49,574 nt of DNA from assembly GCF_002902625.1 (NCBI RefSeq), contig NZ_PPRG01000026.1, positions 1 through 49,574 on the forward strand. The letters run 5' to 3'. This DNA is from Staphylococcus devriesei. Lineage in GTDB: Bacteria > Bacillota > Bacilli > Staphylococcales > Staphylococcaceae. Made by a program: the position numbers and the translations under genes. Below the pieces are notes generated by a model. The model was not told where the DNA came from. It made no database searches and saw only the letters and a program-made list of their open reading frames with translations. Below, one piece after another: positions 45,134 to 49,574 of the stretch; positions within the stretch are counted from its first letter, which is position 1, and each line of letters begins with the position of its first letter.

Positions 45134-45931
45134 CTATGTCAATACTTCTTGTTCGATAATTTGTAATACACCCTGTTCGTCATTGCTTGGTGCTACTGCT
45201 TTTGCGATATCAAATAGTGATTGATCTTGACTGTTTGACATTACATAACTATGTTCTGCTAATTCCAACATATCTTTGTCATTATTCGCATCTCCAAATG
45301 CCATAAGTTCTGAAGTCGACATTTCCCACTCTTCTAACAAGCGAGTAAGTGCTTGGCCTTTTGTCATATTAGGCATAATAATATCAATACTATTATGTCC
45401 ACTTGAGACAAGTTTAATAGTCTCGCTAAATTTCTCTTCTAAATCAGTATCGAGTGTGGAATGCGTGTCGCGATTAATATTAAGCGCAATCTTCACATAT
45501 TCATCGTCTGGTAATGGTTGGAATGAATCAATTTCTTCTAGTTGATGATAATAAAAGTGTGCATCTTTTTTAAATGCTTCGCTTGTTTCTTTTAAAATAT
45601 AGGCACTTTTTAATCCACACACTATAAATTCATCAATTTTTCTATCAATATTTAAATAATCTACTACTTCTTTATAATCTTTTTTATTAAAACTTCGATA
45701 ATTATATAATTCACTTCCATGGTATATAACTGCCCCATTTTCAGAAATAAAGAACATATCTCTTTCTCCAAAGATAGATTTCAGTTTCGCAAATTGATTG
45801 CCACTAGCAGCGATAAACTCAACATTTTGTGATTTTAATTCTTGAAAAATTTTCTCAAAACGTGCTTTATCATAGGCTTTATTTGAATCTAAAAATGTGC
45901 CATCCATGTCTACAGCGATTGCTTTGACCAT
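45134..45931 (-). CDS. HAD superfamily phosphatase (Cof-type, IIB subfamily)
   Basis: A 265-residue phosphatase. Catalytic motif I is VDMDGTFLDS (residues 7-16, nucleophile Asp8 and acid Asp10). Motif II is ASGN, motif III has the Lys in MTKGQALTRLLEEW, and motif IV is AFGDANNDKDMLELA near 215. The cap is the alpha/beta IIB type. Members dephosphorylate sugar phosphates or flavin nucleotides; no substrate is predicted. The ATG is 8 bases after GGGG. It stands alone between repeat copy G and the collagen-like gene. Confidence 0.9.
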   Translation of the reverse strand: MVKAIAVDMDGTFLDSNKAYDKARFEKIFQELKSQNVEFIAASGNQFAKLKSIFGERDMFFISENGAVIYHGSELYNYRSFNKKDYKEVVDYLNIDRKIDEFIVCGLKSAYILKETSEAFKKDAHFYYHQLEEIDSFQPLPDDEYVKIALNINRDTHSTLDTDLEEKFSETIKLVSSGHNSIDIIMPNMTKGQALTRLLEEWEMSTSELMAFGDANNDKDMLELAEHSYVMSNSQDQSLFDIAKAVAPSNDEQGVLQIIEQEVLT

Positions 45932-46054
45932 GCACTTATCCCCCTTCTAAGCTATGTTGTATTCTTATTTATTATATAGCTCATAGGCTATAGCTTGAAG
46001 ATATCCCCGCCATGATGAAACTATATTCACATTTTGGAATGTCTTTCAGTATTA

Positions 46055-46095
46055 AAATAAGAGCCTCTTTTCCTTTGAAGAAAAAGAGACTCTTA
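46055..46095 (-). terminator. Terminator of the collagen-like surface protein gene
   Basis: On the minus strand AAGAGTCTCTTTTTC pairs with GAAAAGAGGCTCTT (one bulge), followed by ATTTT. It begins 30 bases after the stop codon. Confidence 0.78.
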
Positions 46096-46124
46096 ATATC
46101 TTTATTTAATCAGATATCGCTAGC

Positions 46125-49100
46125 TTATTTAGTTTGTTTTTTGCGATTGCCTTGTAATACTAACAAACTACCAACAAGTAATAACAAGTACTCTAATGAT
46201 AATGAATCAGATTGACCTGTATTAGGTAAAGCGTAGCGTTGTGCTACAACTGAACGATATTGGTTCATAGCTTCTGTCATAGTGTAACCTTGACCGTGTT
46301 TGATCATTTTTACATGTGATGAAGAATCTTCATATCTATTTCCGTTATAATGTCTAGTTGCATTGTCTACTTGATTCATATTGTATGCTGAGTAGTTACC
46401 ACCGTTATATCCATAGTTATTGAATCCATAATGATTCATAAACTGATTATGGTCATTACCATAATATCTATCAAAGTGTGATTGATGATTATAATCATAA
46501 TGCATTTGATGATTGTATCCATGGTTAAATTGTGGTGGAGCATTATAACCATAGTTGTAATTAAAATTATGATCATAATAATTATGGTTAATATGTGTTA
46601 CTTCGATTGGCTTTCTTGGAATTACAATACTTGGATGGTTATCAAAATCAATATGCACATTACCATCTCTATCCATGTAATAATAATTGATTGTAGCTGC
46701 ACTATTTCCCATGCTAGGTACCTTAATTTGTCTGCCATCAGCTAGGAATATATTAGTATTGCTATGATTATCAATGTAATAATGATTTACGATATTTTGA
46801 GATGCTCTACTTTCTTGTGGTTTAGCTACTGTGTTATTATCAATAACCACTTTTTTATCATCACTAAAGATAATTATCGTATTACCATTGTTATCTTTTT
46901 GAATTTCTTTAACAGTTACTGAGTGACCATCTTGTCCTTTTGGTATAGTAACACTATTTCCATCACTAAATTCAATTATTGTATTACCATCTTTAGTAAT
47001 TCTTTGATTTGTAATACGAATTGATTCACCATCTTTGCCATCATGGCCTTTTTCAACAGTAATTGTGTTGCCATCGCTAAAGGTTACAACTGTGTTGCCG
47101 TCTTTATCTTTATGGCTTTCTTTCACTGTTACTGAGTGACCATCTTGTCCTTTTGGTATTGTCACAGAATGGCCATCACTAAATTCAATAATAGTATTAC
47201 CTTCAGGTGTAACTCTTTGATTTACTATTGTAATTGATTGGCCATCTCTTCCGTTTTGGCCGTTATTGCCATTTTGACCATTGTAGCCATTATTACCGTT
47301 TTGACCGTTTTGACCGTCACGACCATCACGTCCGTCACGTCCATCTCTTCCATCTCGGCCATCACGTCCATTTTGGCCTTTTTCAATAGTTATAGATTTA
47401 TCATCACTAAAGATTACGACTGTATTACCATCATTATCTTTATGAGTTTCTTTTACTGTGATTGAATGACCATCTTGTCCTTTTGGTATTGTCATTGTTT
47501 TTCCATCAGTGAAGTGAACGACTTTATTGCCATCGTTATCTGTATCAATGTTTGTAATACCAACTGATGTACCATCATGTCCATCTTGGCCATTGTCACC
47601 TTTAGCACCTTTTGGTATCGTGATTGTTTTTCCATCGGTAAATGTCACAATTGTGTCGCCAGCTTCGTTTACTTCTGTTTTAGCAATGCCTACAGATGTA
47701 CCATCGTGGCCGTCTTGACCGTTATCACCTCGGTCACCTTTATCGCCTTTTGGTATTGTTACTGTTTTTCCGTCGCTAAAGTGAACAACTTTGTTACCAT
47801 CGTTATCTGTTTCTGTGCTTGTAATTGTGATTGATGTGCCGTCTTGACCATTGTCTCCACGGTCACCTTTATCACCTTTTGATATTGTCATAACTTTGCC
47901 ATCTGTGAAATGAACGACTTTATTACCATCATTATCTGTTTCAATGTTTGTGATACCGATTGACGTACCGTCATGTCCATCTTGGCCATTGTCACCTTTA
48001 GCACCTTTCGGTATTGTGATTGTTTTACCATCGGTAAACGTTACAATCGTATCTCCTGCATCGTTTACTTCTGTTTTAGCAACGCCTACAGATGTGCCAT
48101 CGCGACCATCTTGACCATTATCACCACGGTCACCTTTATCGCCTTTAGGGATTGTTACTGTTTTTCCGTCACTAAAGTGAACAACTTTGTTACCATCGTT
48201 ATCTGTTTCTGTGTTTGTAATTGTGATTGATGTACCGTCTTGACCATTGTCCCCACGGTCACCTTTATCACCTTTTGGTATTGTCATAACTTTGCCATCT
48301 GTGAAGTGAACGACTTTATTGCCATCGTTATCTGTTTCAATGTTTGTAATACCAACTGATGTACCATCTTGACCGTTGTCACCTTTTGCACCTTTCGGTA
48401 TCGTGATTGTTTTACCATCGGTAAATGTCACAATTGTGTCGCCAGCTTCGTTTACTTCTGTTTTCGCAATGCCTACAGATGTGCCATCGTGACCGTCATG
48501 ACCATTATCACCACGGTCACCTTTGTCTCCTTTTGGTATTGTGACTGTTTTTCCGTCGCTAAAGTGAACAACTTTGTTGCCATCGCCATCTGTTTCTGTT
48601 CTTGTAATTGTGATTGATGTGCCATCTTGGCCATTGTCTCCGCGATCACCTTTATCACCTTTTGGTATTGTCATAACTTTGCCATCTGTGAAGTGAACGA
48701 CTTTATTACCATCATTATCTGTTTCAATGTTTGTAATACCGATTGATGTACCATCTTCACCACGGTCACCTTTATCACCTTTGGCACCTTTTGGTATCGT
48801 CATTGTTTTTCCATCGGTAAATGTGACAACTGTATCTCCATTATCCTTAGGAATTATTGATTTAATACCAACTGATGTACCATCTTCACCCTTAGCACCT
48901 TTAGGGATTGTCATGACTTTGCCATCTGTGAAGTGGACGACTTTATTTCCATCATTATCTATTTCAATGTTTGTAATTCCAATTGATGTACCATCTTGAC
49001 CGTCGGCACCTTTTGGTATTGTCATAACTTTGCCATCTGTGAAGTGGACAACTTTATTTCCATCGTTATCTGTATCTATGTGAGTAATACCAATTGATGT

Positions 49101-49574
49101 ACCATCTTCACCACGGTCACCTTTGTCACCCTTATTACCTTTAGGGATTATCATGACTTTGCCATCTGTGAAGTGGACGACTTTATTGCCATCGTTATCC
49201 GTATCAATGTTTGTAATACCAATTGATGTACCATCTTGACCATTGTCTCCACGATCGCCTTTATCACCTTTTGGTATTGTCATTGTTTTTCCATCGGTAA
49301 ATGTAACAATAGTATCGCCGTTAGCTTCTTTATGAATTTCATCAATACCTACTGATGTACCATCACGTCCCGGTTTGCCTGCTGGTATAATTATTGATGA
49401 GTTGTCACTAAATTCTACAGTAGTATTTCCATCCGCATCTTTTGAAATACGCTTAACAGTGATAGATTGTCCTTGTGCACCTGTGTCTCCTTTATCGCCC
49501 TTGTCGCCTTTTGGGCCGGCTACACCTTGTGCACCTGTATCTCCTTTATCACCTTTATCGCCCTTGTCGCCTTT
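46125..49574 (-). CDS. LPXTG-anchored collagen-like repeat surface protein (5' end outside the window)
   Basis: An open frame of 1149 residues to the window edge; the N-terminus and signal peptide lie outside. An internal ATG at 49283 is not a real start because the repeats continue through it. At least 21 beta-hairpin modules of about 30 residues (for example DGTSIGITNIETDNDGNKVV then HFTDGKVMTIPKG) alternate with collagen Gly-X-Y linkers (GDKGDRGDNGQDG), including a long GRDGRDGRDG/GNNGYNGQNG stretch. Modules 7-15 form three super-repeats of about 130 residues. A His/Asn/Tyr-rich region (about 46425-46620) precedes a helix ending LPNTG (46216-46230), a hydrophobic tail and RKKQTK, for sortase A anchoring. 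Function is unknown: adhesion or a structural spacer is likely. Confidence 0.9.
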   Translation of the reverse strand, partial: KGDKGDKGDKGDTGAQGVAGPKGDKGDKGDTGAQGQSITVKRISKDADGNTTVEFSDNSSIIIPAGKPGRDGTSVGIDEIHKEANGDTIVTFTDGKTMTIPKGDKGDRGDNGQDGTSIGITNIDTDNDGNKVVHFTDGKVMIIPKGNKGDKGDRGEDGTSIGITHIDTDNDGNKVVHFTDGKVMTIPKGADGQDGTSIGITNIEIDNDGNKVVHFTDGKVMTIPKGAKGEDGTSVGIKSIIPKDNGDTVVTFTDGKTMTIPKGAKGDKGDRGEDGTSIGITNIETDNDGNKVVHFTDGKVMTIPKGDKGDRGDNGQDGTSITITRTETDGDGNKVVHFSDGKTVTIPKGDKGDRGDNGHDGHDGTSVGIAKTEVNEAGDTIVTFTDGKTITIPKGAKGDNGQDGTSVGITNIETDNDGNKVVHFTDGKVMTIPKGDKGDRGDNGQDGTSITITNTETDNDGNKVVHFSDGKTVTIPKGDKGDRGDNGQDGRDGTSVGVAKTEVNDAGDTIVTFTDGKTITIPKGAKGDNGQDGHDGTSIGITNIETDNDGNKVVHFTDGKVMTISKGDKGDRGDNGQDGTSITITSTETDNDGNKVVHFSDGKTVTIPKGDKGDRGDNGQDGHDGTSVGIAKTEVNEAGDTIVTFTDGKTITIPKGAKGDNGQDGHDGTSVGITNIDTDNDGNKVVHFTDGKTMTIPKGQDGHSITVKETHKDNDGNTVVIFSDDKSITIEKGQNGRDGRDGRDGRDGRDGRDGQNGQNGNNGYNGQNGNNGQNGRDGQSITIVNQRVTPEGNTIIEFSDGHSVTIPKGQDGHSVTVKESHKDKDGNTVVTFSDGNTITVEKGHDGKDGESIRITNQRITKDGNTIIEFSDGNSVTIPKGQDGHSVTVKEIQKDNNGNTIIIFSDDKKVVIDNNTVAKPQESRASQNIVNHYYIDNHSNTNIFLADGRQIKVPSMGNSAATINYYYMDRDGNVHIDFDNHPSIVIPRKPIEVTHINHNYYDHNFNYNYGYNAPPQFNHGYNHQMHYDYNHQSHFDRYYGNDHNQFMNHYGFNNYGYNGGNYSAYNMNQVDNATRHYNGNRYEDSSSHVKMIKHGQGYTMTEAMNQYRSVVAQRYALPNTGQSDSLSLEYLLLLVGSLLVLQGNRKKQTK

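Noticed and set aside
47200..49000. CRISPR-like periodicity and long plus-strand ORFs in the collagen gene region.
   Set aside because: The repeats encode Gly-X-Y and beta-hairpin modules on the minus strand; the plus-strand ORFs are shadows of repeat codons, and spacer-like unique sequence is absent.
1..49574. tRNA, rRNA, insertion sequences or phage genes.
   Set aside because: No tRNA cloverleaf signature, no rRNA-like stretch and no transposase, integrase or phage structural ORF was found in reading the window.

Overview
The window is AT-rich Firmicute DNA with tightly packed genes, strong AGGAGG ribosome-binding sites and frequent GTG/TTG starts. The gene set and order (gtaB, gntRKP, a RelP-type small alarmone synthetase, class III fbp, an MhqR-like MarR regulator, a nitroreductase next to D-lactate dehydrogenase) point to the genus Staphylococcus. 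A ppx-ppk pair, a complete thiazole operon and a giant collagen-like wall protein suggest a coagulase-negative species; I do not commit to one.

Layout. 1-8.2 kb: an AbgT-type transporter, a polyphosphate pair (ppx, ppk), and convergent M20 peptidase and SDR genes. 8.2-13.8 kb: an accessory-looking stretch with nested interspersed repeats, a broken two-gene cassette (a NUDIX hydrolase gene with an in-frame TGA, then a PLD nuclease/DEAH helicase/DUF3427 gene with two poly-A frameshifts), and a gene-free stretch with three related RNA-like hairpin modules and a candidate RsaI/RsaOG-like small RNA. 13.8-25.5 kb (minus strand): gtaB, the gntR-gntK-gntP gluconate operon with a GntR operator and a cre site, a membrane-linked MerR regulator, relP, a YdaT-like stress protein, a FUSC-family membrane protein, a small monooxygenase and an MFS transporter. 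25.8-29.7 kb: a TPP riboswitch with terminator ahead of tenI-thiO-thiS-thiG-thiF. 29.7-36 kb: DedA, class III fructose bisphosphatase, a cation:proton antiporter and a YkvI-type membrane protein. 36-45 kb: redox and electrophile genes (mhqR with its operator, two aldehyde dehydrogenases, a catechol dioxygenase, a nitroreductase, ddh under a Rex site), plus a zinc-binding lipoprotein and a small GNAT protein. 45-49.6 kb: a HAD phosphatase and the C-terminal part of an LPXTG-anchored collagen-like repeat protein, cut by the window edge.

Interactions. The gnt genes import and phosphorylate gluconate. The thi genes make the thiazole half of thiamine under TPP feedback. ddh is placed to respond to NADH through Rex. 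The mhqR neighbourhood looks like quinone/aldehyde detoxification.

The most notable non-coding signal is a family of modular intergenic repeats (seven copies). Six of the seven lie just 3' of a gene in the sense direction. The second is the cluster of structured RNA-like modules beside the decayed helicase cassette.
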